NCBI RefSeq assembly: GCF_947623445.1
Contig: NC_135242.1
Location: forward strand, 2,790,001-2,854,000
Source of the DNA: Clavelina lepadiformis
Lineage: Eukaryota; Chordata; Ascidiacea; Aplousobranchia; Clavelinidae
DNA length: 64,000 bases
Reading direction: 5' to 3'
This document shows positions 11,557-21,615 of the stretch, one piece after another. A program made the translations under genes and the position numbers. The notes beneath the pieces are model-generated. The model was not told the origin of the DNA and searched no databases. It saw only the letters and a program-made list of their open reading frames with translations. Position 1 is the stretch's first letter. Every line of letters begins with the position of its first letter.

Positions 11557-12522
11557 TTATCGAATGAATTTTTGCTCACACATCGCAAATCGTCTTCCGC
11601 CACAAACCATATCGTTCATTGTGAACCTTCGTTCTTCGCCCCACAGTTCACCGCATAACTTTTTCCCTTGTTTTCCGTTGGGTTCAAGCGGGGACCATTT
11701 GATATCATTGCTTTTTGCCTGTTGTCCATCAATCCAGTTCCACAAGCCGTCACCCTGTTTGTCAGCAAGTCCAACCCAAAGTCCTATCCAAACCGGGCCT
11801 CTGTACACACTCCTTGCTGCTTTACTATACGAAGAAAACATCTTTAATCGATAAAAAGTTTAACTGGTCTTTAATTACAAAAAAACAGGAAATATTTTAC
11901 AATAGCCTTCAATGTAAAATTGCATAAAAAGTCTCGCCTCGGAATTTAGAAGTATGAAATATAAATCTAACTACAACTATATACAATAAATTTGATACAG
12001 GACAGAATACCCAAAATATGTTTCGCAATTTGAGGGTTTTTGCGGCATTGACACAAAATCGAACGTAGCTCGTACTCACTATCTTAAGTCGTTATTACGG
12101 ATTCCTTCCACAGCTAAGTCCCCTCCCATGTTTTGACACAATTTTCTTCCTCTTTCGAAGTTAACTCTTACTGGTAATGATCCACCTTGTTCAGTTGCAA
12201 GCTTGTAAGCATAGTCTCCAACAAACTGCCACCCTTCATCTTTAAATTTTTGTGCAGGAAAAGCGTGTTAGCAGAGGAAAGTTAAAACTTTCTTCGAATT
12301 TATGGAACTATAGCTTACGTTTATAGAAAAATAAAAGTAGGCAAAAACTCACCTCGCAGACGTGCAAGTCTGTTGCCCTAAAAAAACATTGACAAAATTC
12401 AGTATAATTTTTAACTTATTTTCTTACAATAACATCATTACCTGATACTCCGCCCTAGTAAGATCAACTTGGGCGGCTATAACCATCAGTGTGAAGAAGA
12501 AAACTCCCAGTGCGGACACCAT
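11557..12522 (-). CDS. secreted C-type lectin, EPN (mannose-type) motif
   Basis: Four exons (minus): 12522-12442, 12377-12353, 12239-12080, 11824-11557; phases agree and give 177 aa. The first exon codes a signal peptide (MVSALGVFFFTLMVIAA). The single C-type lectin domain spans about residues 36-174: GWQFVGDYAYKLA, RKLCQNMGGDLAV, WIGL (101-104), WNWIDG (117-122), EPN (136-138), LCGELW and the terminal MNDMVCGGRRFAMCE. EPN plus ND are the calcium-site residues associated with mannose-type binding; actual sugar specificity is inferred. No transmembrane segment or second domain, so a small secreted lectin, plausibly a soluble recognition protein. The 25-nt second exon and the weak acceptor before 12239 are the least certain parts. 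Confidence 0.85.
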
Positions 12523-13223
12523 TCTGTAAGCTTGACGTATAACAGCTAGTATAATCTGACTGGTAGCTCAAGCTCAAAGTAAAAGATCTGAATTGAAATT
12601 TTGTGTTTAATTTCATTTAAAACAACGCGACAGTTGAATATTTGGAGCAAGAATCATACGTTATTGGCGAATTGCTTCCTGTATACTATTTCTACTTTTA
12701 ATAACTCTTTGCTCAAGTTGAGAGAAAGGGAGTTTCCTTCAGAGGTTCATGGAAAGTTAAATTATCAACTTGACGTAGTACCGCAGTATCGGGACATTTA
12801 TCCAACAGTAGGCTATAATTGCGATGTTTATGGGAATACTACACGGTACTAGGTCCCTGATGAATTTAAAGTTGATGTAAACGCGCTTTATCAGCAAGTC
12901 AAAAGACAAAGATCTTTCATAAGGTGGGGTACTGAATATTAAAATTTTTATGATTTTAACGAACGTGCTGTACGAAGAAATTCATCCTGCTAACACAGGG
13001 GGATATATTAACAGATGGGGAATTTTACAAGCAATTTCATCAGAACAATTTGCTATACTAGCCTATATTTAACCTCTATGGTAAAATCACTTTCTACTTT
13101 TCCTGAAGTTTTGTTATTTTAGTTTTTTCTTAATTTGAAATGTCATTGCAAAAGCTACCCAAGTCTAAAAATGGTGGTCACCGTCAGAACAAAGAAAAAA
13201 TTCTAGTTGTGGGAAGCAGTTTG

Positions 13224-13667
13224 CAGAGTCGTAACCAAGTCATCAAACTCGAGTAGCTAGTCAAGTCATTTACCATTTAAGACTTAAGCACAAGTGGCTC
13301 GTGTCAAGTCGAGCCGATTAACATTCGAAACCAAGCTAAACAGAAAGTAAAAACGCCATTCCTATCATCCACAAACGTTTTGGATTATTAGAAAATTTGC
13401 TTCATTTGGCTGCAACGTACGCATTCGTAGACAAATATAAAAATTTTAAATTACGCTTTAATCTATTCCGATCAAAGAATAGAGATTCGTTTTACATCAA
13501 TTCTGAAACGTAATTAAAAAGACCTGACTCGAGTCAAGTCGAGTTATTTCAAACGATAACTCGAGTCAAATAATTTTTGTACTTCCTTAGAAAAGGACTC
13601 GAGTCAAGTCGTGTCTTTAAAAAAAGTGACTTGAGTCGAGCAACTGATTCGAGTCATAACGACCCTG
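13224..13667. mobile_element. nonautonomous hAT-type element (MITE), 444 bp
   Basis: Termini CAGAGTCGTAACCAAGTC and, reverse-complemented, CAGGGTCGTTATGACTC form imperfect inverted repeats of the CAGRG type known for hAT transposons. The flanks GCAGTTTG (13216-13223) and GCAGTTTA (13668-13675) are an 8-bp target duplication with one mismatch. The interior has no ORF but many copies of ACTCGAGTC/CAAGTCGAG-like words, probably subterminal transposase-binding repeats. One TSD mismatch and diverged ends suggest moderate age. Confidence 0.75.
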
Positions 13668-16390
13668 GCAGTTTACAAATCAAGTTTAACGTAGGGAAAA
13701 TTTGGCTAGTGGTCTCTTCGAAGCTTAAAGTAAAAGAACTCTGCAGCACTTTGTTTTCAACTCGATTTTGACCTATAACGCTGAAAACTTGTTGGATGCA
13801 AAAGGCATTACTTTGGTCGGAAATTGTTACACATATAAAACGATAGGCCTCAATATATTGCCCCTTATTGAATGCTATTACTGAGAATATGACAAAGGGA
13901 ATTTTTGTCAGGGATTGGCCTGGTTTGACGTCAACATTTGATAACCTATTTTCCGGAAATTTTGGTGGTTGAACTCAAGGTTGGTTGGCTTTATAATCTT
14001 ATGACAAAAGTACAATAATATCAAATTTTTCGTTATTATTGTCGATAGACACGGGAATCATCCAATGTAGGCAGAACGATACAGGCTGTAACCACGTCAC
14101 CATAAATTATAGCTGCGACACAATACCAACAGAAGCACAAATATTGGTTGTTATGTAGCGTGCACCACCCTGTCTGCTAGATTGCGGCAGAAAACCACGT
14201 TTATTTGCCCAAAGAATTATAGTGTTTTCTCTTCATTCCCTGTTCGCATTTCGAGTCAGTCGTCTTTTAGAAAAGGAGACATACACACGCTCTTCTGTGA
14301 CGTCTCTCTACGTCATGTTATGTCTGTTTACTAAATTTCCAATAGGCTTATTTCTTAAAGACTGCTGATTAAGCAGTTGCTCTTCATTGGCGGAAGTCAT
14401 CGTGAAGATGAAGCGTCATTGTTAAAAGGGCGGTAATTCTGATAATACAAAAGTAAATGTTATTCCAAGGGCAGTTTTTAAGGCAAATATGAAATAAAGA
14501 GCACTATGAGCACCGAAGAAACTTTTGACATAAACTCTAATGACGTAACCACGACAGAAATGATTCTTTTGAAAAGAGATTCTATTTCAACGATTACTAT
14601 TAAAAAGTTGAAAAACTTTTGAATTAGCCTATGCTATAGCCTTATAGGCCTAGTTTAGAATGAAGAATATATGTCTGCACATATGGGGACTTGGCTGAGA
14701 TGTGCTATTCACTCTGCACACTGCCCGACTCCGCACTTAGTCACCAACAAGATACAGTATTTAATGAAAATAAAATGGCTTTGATGATTGCCACTTGCGC
14801 CACCAAAACTTAAACGCAGATAGACAAGCACAGGTAAATAACTAAAATTACAACTGCATGTTTGTAATGACAGGGAGCTCAAAAATCTCAAAACGAAAAT
14901 CAATTGGTAAATTTGTTTCTTTCTTATTTGAGCTATTTTTTTTAAATTTCATAACTTATATTTAAGTATGTCTATCAAAGTATGTATTTCATGTTTTGCA
15001 AACATTTTACAAAAGGTTGAGAAAAATTAAAAGTTCACAGTTTTAGGTTATGTAATTGCAAGTTATAATAAGCCAATTAAATTGTTTTAAGAGAGCATTT
15101 ACAAAGATTTTCTGTACAGCTGTGCTGCGTGAAATAATGCTTACCCAGAAATATTAATTCCTTGACTTATAACAAAAAATTTTCCAAATTTTGATTTGTC
15201 TGTTTGGAAAACATTTTCAGTTTGATAAAAAATCAAGCTGCTTTTGAGTGCAAGTTTCCAAAAAATAATCATAAAAATTTTCTAAGCCAGGCTTACAATC
15301 CAATAAATTTGATATATAGGCCTACATGACATATTTATGATAATTTTAACAAGTTGCTAACAACCTGTTTCAAGTGAAATGACACTTTACTTCAGATAGT
15401 AGTTAGCTGGAAAAATTACGCTGGATGATGAAGAGTTGCGACCTTATTTGTGCATAAAACATTTTGTGTTAGGTCCGGGAACAAATTCAAACCACATGCT
15501 TCATTTAAAACAATGTGATGTTGGTGATTCATAAAATAACGCAGGAGTTTCGTGTACTGGTACCATAAAAGGGCATATGGAAAGTGATTTTATGAATAAT
15601 TTTAAACAAATTAGCTTAACATACCTGGTGAAAATTAAGAGGTTACGCCATCATTAAGTTTTATTTGTGAAAAAACCATGGGATGAAACAGCATAAAACA
15701 GTATTAAATATGCTGGAACCTAAAAAAGCTTGGCTCTAGTATAAATTATAGCCTATAGGCCTATACAGATGTTAGATAAGTCAGTAAGGCAAAATAAAAT
15801 ACTATTACCATGGGATATGTACCAATACCTGGCAGATTGTGATCGCCTTTCCATTTATGTCGAAGTCACTTGATTCATTGAAAATTATTGTGACCAGTAG
15901 GCTATAAACTCAGTTTGACTTTTACACTGTCACTATGTAATTAATGAAAAACCGGTTGTCGGTTAATAATAGCCTACTAAATAGAGATTTTACAAAAAGT
16001 TAATGGTTGTCGCAGACAGTAGCGTGACTAGATCGTTTGCGATGTTCAGCACTACAAATTAAATATAAAAGCAAAATCTTTTAAAACATTAATTTTCTAT
16101 TTTTCTGGAAACCGAACGTCCGAAAGCTTACATGGGCTGCCCTAAAAATCTATTTTAAATCATGAAAACCTCTGATTCCCGGAGATAAAAATAACTACTT
16201 GTTAAACCATATAAGTAGGAATTTCTTATGTTGACAACATAAACTTTGAAATACAATAAAGAGACAATTTTTGGTCACCGTAGCGCAGCAGCAAAAAGTG
16301 CGAACTGTCGAAATAACTTAATCACTGCCAATAACAAATTATTGTTACGCTGAAGCCCTGCTGTAAAAAATAGAAAAGGCAGAATATGAG

Positions 16391-16442
16391 GCAGAGGGAG
16401 AGAGGGAGAGGGGGAGAGAGGGAGAGTGAGAGAGGGGGAGCG
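16391..16442. repeat. purine-rich GGGAGA low-complexity tract
   Basis: About 50 bp of GAGGGAGAGA-type simple sequence on the plus strand. The 99-aa minus-strand ORF across it is a low-complexity artefact. Confidence 0.8.
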
Positions 16443-16990
16443 AGAAATAGCCCTGTCATGCGAGATGATCTGACTTCAGTAACAGTTCCGTGCTCCTCTC
16501 GACTGGTACTGCAAGTAAACCGACATTGACAGCAAAATGAGAAACGATGGTAAAACTTGTACCGAAGCAAAGTAAACGGAACTGAATAAGGTAAACTGAA
16601 TGAATCTCCGCACAGACACATGAGTTTAAAAACGAAGTTTATACATTAATTTAGGCAATTTATACCCACGTTATGTCATACTTTATACATATTGCATACC
16701 AACTATGAAAATTTAGTCGCACTCAACAGTGGTGAAACACCTAAATGAGCTTTCTTGCCTTTATTGTTATTAGATGTCCATGCTTAAAGTGGGCGATCAT
16801 TCCCCAATCCCCACTCCTCGAGTCAGTTTCTGGGCTGATGCGTTGTGGAGCGCGCTGTGGTTTGTGTTTTTTTGGTTCTGAAGGGTTGGATTTGGAGTTT
16901 TCGATAAACAGTTCTTGTTTGTTTTTTCTATATCGTAGGTTATTTCCCGAATTTGTTCATGAAGACCACTCATGACGCTCATCAAGAGTG

Positions 16991-17091
16991 GACTGTAGTA
17001 TACAAGTGCACAACCACAGGATGCCTTTGTATACTAGATGCCAGCTACTCAAATTGTGACGTCACCTGGTTTTGCACTTGTATACTAGACC
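16991..17091. mobile_element. hairpin MITE family, copy 1
   Basis: Ends GTATACAAGTGCACAACCA and TTGCACTTGTATACTAGACC are mutually inverted. The flanks TCAAGAGTG (16982-16990) and TCAAGAGAA (17092-17100) look like a partly decayed 8-9 bp target duplication. The interior (GGATGC...TATACTAGA, CAAATTGTGACGTCA) matches two further copies at 29414-29512 and 29681-29786. No coding capacity. Confidence 0.7.
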
Positions 17092-17934
17092 TCAAGAGAA
17101 TGCGAATTGTATTACTGCAAACATTTCCTCATTCCGTAAGTTAGTGTTGTCCCAATACTGTGACGTTAACCGTAAAAAGAATTGTTACTCCATAAATAAT
17201 CACATATTGATTTGAACTTCAATCATGTGCGACTTATCTTGTGCTGTGGCTAAAGTAATGCGTTTAAATAAAAGGTATTGTAGATGTATTTTAACAACTG
17301 CTAATTTTGCACTAGAAAATACAGTGTACCGAAAGTGTCCATGGGCTGCATAAAATCCGTACACTGGCTGCATGTGGCTCGCGTGACTTGGTTTGGACCA
17401 CCCTGATATAGATTATAGGGCGACAATTGTGGGTCAGAAAATAGTTGCATTAGCCAATTTTCTGGTGCATGTGTACAGTGGGTCTGGTAAACAGTTTAAT
17501 TTCGGGCAATATGATACAAAAAAATCAAAAAACCAGATGAAAATCTGTGACTTGCACAAAGGTTGACTCGGTAAACAGTGCTGAAATGGTGACAAAGACT
17601 CAGTCCAAAGTTAAAGATTATCATGCCATAATGTGTATAAATGAGAAATAAAATTGAAAATATCGACAAAAATGCTCTTATTAACTTAAGCTAGGGTTAT
17701 TTCGGCTTTAAGATTATAGATGGAAGTGGGAAGGAAAGTTGAACATAACAGATAGTCAAACATGGGACATCTGACATGCAACATGACCGTACGGTAGGCT
17801 TAGACCTATTGGCTCCTTACCTAGCATAAATTACATTAATCATTTATTTGAATGCGTTGATGCAGTAAGAAAACCTTTTCATTATCAGTCTATTGCTTTT
17901 AATTGATATGTTATACCTTCATCATGTTTTGCAG

Positions 17935-17988
17935 TAAGAATAAGGACTCTATTGTACTGTCTGTTGTGAATTCCTTTTTTGTACAATC
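17935..17988 (+). promoter_or_regulatory. MARS1 5' leader after a splice-acceptor-like site
   Basis: The sequence CATCATGTTTTGCAG ends at 17934, 54 nt before the MARS1 ATG. It is a good pyrimidine-AG acceptor, but I find no obvious partner donor. It may close a 5' UTR intron or serve as a spliced-leader trans-splice site. Confidence 0.35.
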
Positions 17989-20643
17989 ATGTTCAATTTA
18001 GAAGGAATTGAGAGCCCAGAAAAACTCAAAGTGCTGTTTGCTTGTTATGACACAAATACTGATGTCACCTTGAGTTCTGATGGAAATTCTCTAATCGCTT
18101 TTACCTTGCCTTGTGGTGATGTTCTGAAATCTTCTAATAGTGCGGTCTTGTATTTATATGAAACTGCTTGCAACAAGCTGCTAGATACAGGCAACATGCA
18201 TTGGTTGGAATGGGAATTTTCGCAGCTAAGGCCGCTTGTGGCAAATGCCTATCCCTCTTGGAATGCAAAACTATCGGAGTGTTTGTTATATTTGGAGACT
18301 AACCTGAAGGCAGATGGAATTATTCGGGATGTTGATGTTGTCAGTTGCACTATTTTGATAACATTGTCGCCCTTGCTTGATGATAAATCTATTTTGGATG
18401 AGATTTCTGAAAAATTCCCATTTGTTTGTAAGTGGTATTTAGATTTTGCAAGCAAGAAAAGTTTCAAAAAAGCCTGGAAAGATGTCACCCTCGATCAAGG
18501 AAGAGTGGCCTTCAAAAATTATTTCACTGATCGTTCTGCCCAACTGAAAGCCACAGTGAAGCCAGCAAACCACAACAGCAGCGCTAAAACAACAACCTGT
18601 AATGCAAGTAACTCGCAATCATCTGAAACGTCTAAACCTTTAGTGACCAAGGAAGAACTTCGATCTAGCTTTCATTCATGGAACTCTATTTCTGCACTCC
18701 CAAAGCCCAAAAAAAAATCCCATCCAATATTGCCAGTCGAAGGTGAAAGAAATGTCCTGATAACAAGTGCTCTACCTTATGTCAATAATGTTCCTCATCT
18801 TGGTAACATAATTGGCTGTGTGTTAAGTGCCGATATCTTTGCTCGTTACTGTCGTTTGCGGCAGTGGAACTGTCTCTATCTTTGTGGCACTGATGAATAT
18901 GGAACTGCTACCGAGACCAAAGCAGTGCAGGAAGGTCTCAGTCCTCAAGAGATTTGTGATAAGTATAACAAAATCCATTCTGAGGTTTATCAGTGGTTTG
19001 GCATTGATTTTGATTACTTTGGAAGAACAACCACGACTCAGCAGACAATGATTTCACAAGATATATTCTGGCACTTGTATCGCAATAATTATCTTTTGCA
19101 AAGGACAGTAGAACAGCTCTACTGTTGTCAGTGCCAGAAGTTTCTAGCTGACAGGTTTGTCGAGGGAACTTGTCCTTCCTGTAATTATCCAGATGCCCGT
19201 GGTGACCAATGTGATAAGTGTGGAAAGCTTATTAATGCTGTTGAGCTGAAGCAACCAAAATGCAAAGTTTGTTCTAATACACCTGTTCACCGTGAGTCTG
19301 AGCATCTCTTTCTTGACTTGCCTAAGCTTGAGCCAAAGTTACGCAAATGTCTGGAAGATTCTTACAAGGGCAGTGGATGGTCAACAAATGCGAAAACCAT
19401 TACCGAAACTTGGCTGCGAGATGGATTAAAACCAAGATGCATAACACGTGATCTGAAATGGGGTACACCTGTGCCTTTAGAAGGCTTCACTGATAAAGTT
19501 TTCTACGTTTGGTTTGATGCTCCCATAGGATATTTATCAATAACTGCCAACTACACTGAACATTGGGAAAAATGGTGGAAAAATCCAAAGCACGTGGATC
19601 TTTACAATTTCATGGCAAAAGATAATGTTCCTTTTCATAGCGTTGTATTTCCAAGCTGCTTGCTTGGCACGGACGATACTTACACTATTGTTAATCATCT
19701 TAATGCTACAGAATATCTCAACTATGAAGACGCAAAATTTTCAAAAAGCCGTGGTGTGGGTGTATTTGGTGACCAAGCTGCCCACACTGACATAGAACCT
19801 GATATCTGGAGGTTTTATCTTTTGTATATGAGACCGGAAGGCCAAGATACACAGTTCACCTGGAATGATTTCATGTTCAAGAATAACTCAGAGCTGTTGA
19901 ATAACCTTGGAAATTTCATCAACCGGTCTTTAAAGTTTGTGTCCAAAACCTACCAAGGCATAATACCCCTTGTTGAAATCACTGACACCGACCTACAATT
20001 GATGGCTTTAGTAAACAGAGAGGTGAAAGGTTATATTTCTGATATGGTTAAAGTGAAACTACGTGACAATCTGAAAAGGATTCTAAATATTTCACGCTTG
20101 GGAAATCAATATCTCCAAGAAAATCAGCCGTGGAAGTTGATCAAGGGCAGTGAATCCGACAAAGTTCGAGCAGATACAGTAACCGGTGTTGCGGCAAATC
20201 TTTCCTGTCTTCTCTCAGTTTTAATACAGCCGTATATGCCTCATACTAGCTCAAAAATTCAACAGCAGTTAAATGCTCCCGATTTCGTAAACATTTTGGC
20301 CGACGATGCAGCATTTGTCTGCACGCTTCCTGGAGGGCATCGGATTAATGAACCATCACCGCTGTTCCGAAAAGTGGAAGCTTCTGAGATTGAATCTTAC
20401 AGGCAGAGGTTTGGAGGAGAAGCTTCGAAGAAGAGAGATGATGCTGATAAAGAAGATGAAGCTAAAATCGAAGCAGACATTGCAAATCAAGGAAATGTTG
20501 TCCGTAAAATGAAAGCTGAAAAAGCCGACAAGGCCGATATCGATAAAGAAGTAACCAAGTTACTTGAATTGAAGAAAAAGCTGGCACTTAGTCGAGGAGA
20601 AGATCCGAATAAGAAGTCTAAAGGTGGCAAGAAAAAGAAATAA
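17989..20643 (+). CDS. MARS1: cytosolic methionyl-tRNA synthetase
   Basis: A single uninterrupted 884-codon ORF. It charges initiator and elongator tRNA-Met with methionine in the cytosol. Order of parts: divergent N-terminal GST-like domain (about 1-210), a lysine-rich linker, class I catalytic core with the HIGH-type motif HLGN near residue 270 (within ALPYVNNVPHLGN) and the KMSKS-type motif KFSKS at 583-587, paired zinc-knuckle cysteines (CCQCQKF...CPSC; CDKCGKL...CKVC), an anticodon-binding helical domain (about 660-790), and a C-terminal WHEP domain (about 825-870) ending in a lysine tail. GST-like plus WHEP parts match metazoan enzymes, suggesting membership of the multi-synthetase complex. 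Being intronless beside an 18-exon neighbour is unusual; all motifs are intact, so it looks functional. No clear AATAAA was found downstream. Confidence 0.97.
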   Translation: MFNLEGIESPEKLKVLFACYDTNTDVTLSSDGNSLIAFTLPCGDVLKSSNSAVLYLYETACNKLLDTGNMHWLEWEFSQLRPLVANAYPSWNAKLSECLLYLETNLKADGIIRDVDVVSCTILITLSPLLDDKSILDEISEKFPFVCKWYLDFASKKSFKKAWKDVTLDQGRVAFKNYFTDRSAQLKATVKPANHNSSAKTTTCNASNSQSSETSKPLVTKEELRSSFHSWNSISALPKPKKKSHPILPVEGERNVLITSALPYVNNVPHLGNIIGCVLSADIFARYCRLRQWNCLYLCGTDEYGTATETKAVQEGLSPQEICDKYNKIHSEVYQWFGIDFDYFGRTTTTQQTMISQDIFWHLYRNNYLLQRTVEQLYCCQCQKFLADRFVEGTCPSCNYPDARGDQCDKCGKLINAVELKQPKCKVCSNTPVHRESEHLFLDLPKLEPKLRKCLEDSYKGSGWSTNAKTITETWLRDGLKPRCITRDLKWGTPVPLEGFTDKVFYVWFDAPIGYLSITANYTEHWEKWWKNPKHVDLYNFMAKDNVPFHSVVFPSCLLGTDDTYTIVNHLNATEYLNYEDAKFSKSRGVGVFGDQAAHTDIEPDIWRFYLLYMRPEGQDTQFTWNDFMFKNNSELLNNLGNFINRSLKFVSKTYQGIIPLVEITDTDLQLMALVNREVKGYISDMVKVKLRDNLKRILNISRLGNQYLQENQPWKLIKGSESDKVRADTVTGVAANLSCLLSVLIQPYMPHTSSKIQQQLNAPDFVNILADDAAFVCTLPGGHRINEPSPLFRKVEASEIESYRQRFGGEASKKRDDADKEDEAKIEADIANQGNVVRKMKAEKADKADIDKEVTKLLELKKKLALSRGEDPNKKSKGGKKKK

Positions 20644-21615
20644 ATCTGACAGCCAAGCATGGCTTTATGCACAATACGAAAATGGGTGTGGATGTTTGGG
20701 ATGTTCAGTTTTCAAAGAAAGTAACTTTGCGCAGTTATAGACTATCTAGCATCCAATTTCAATGGTTGTATTTATTGCATCTTTGATTGATTGCATGATG
20801 TAATCATATGTGCTGCATTGCATTTTCTAGAGTTGTGTTTACTTGGATATATTGTGCATGTTAGAAAATTTATTTTTTGTCAATTTTTTAGTTGATATGT
20901 ATATAGCAAGCAAAATGGGAACCAGGCTTCTATAATCCTATGAAAGTACCAGAACCAGTAATATATTAGAAGTAGTATATTAGTATTTATTCACATTTCA
21001 AATTTTATACACCGTACTTAATGCAATCTATGCAAAGTGAAAACTTTTAGGTAAGTGAAAACTTTTAGGTTGAAACTTTCGTCTTGGCTGATAGTGTGTT
21101 TCAAAGTTGTATGCTGCTCAATGTGCATTTAGGTGTCGATAGCAAATGTTTGTTGTACTTATTGTCTTCAATTTTTCCCTTGATTTGTTCAATATGGTTA
21201 AGTCCATATGTTCAAAGTATACATCATGTAATTATGTTGACCAGTCTTGCACAAGGCACGAGCAAAATGACCTCCAGGGACAAATGAAACATTGTCTTGT
21301 GCTTCAGTTTACATTTCAAATACTCTTGCTTTGGAAAGCTAAATTTTTGGCTGTTTATGAAACTAAATAGGTATGTGACCTAAAGTGACCTTTAGCTGTT
21401 GTAAATTCTGGTAATTCGTTCTGATCCACTAGTTTTCACTTTGCCATATTTACCTGTTTTCGCCATCAGTCATAGTGAAAGTATAACTATTGAAAATGGA
21501 ATATGTGTAATTTTATGGTGTGTGATACAGGATCACGTACTACCTGGAGAACTAGAGAATAGGTCCATAACAGGTTTATAAAATATTTTCAAATTATTAA
21601 CCTAAAAAACCAATC
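20644..21615 (+). other. intergenic spacer MARS1 to PRPF6
   Basis: AT-rich DNA with the MARS1 3' UTR and PRPF6 promoter/5' UTR. It contains a small tandem duplication of GTGAAAACTTTTAGG near 21036-21070. No other feature is supported. Confidence 0.5.

Larger units (their letters stand above)
12523..17988. other. gene-poor intergenic region upstream of MARS1
   Basis: No coding exon that I can support on either strand. Contents: a hAT-type MITE (13224-13667), a purine-rich low-complexity run (16391-16442), one copy of the hairpin MITE family (16991-17091), and several AGGCCT-containing words. A possible splice acceptor at 17934 precedes the MARS1 start codon. Confidence 0.6.

Noticed and set aside
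16322-16621. 99-codon minus-strand ORF
   Set aside because: Created by the GGGAGA low-complexity tract (Ser/Leu/Pro repeats).
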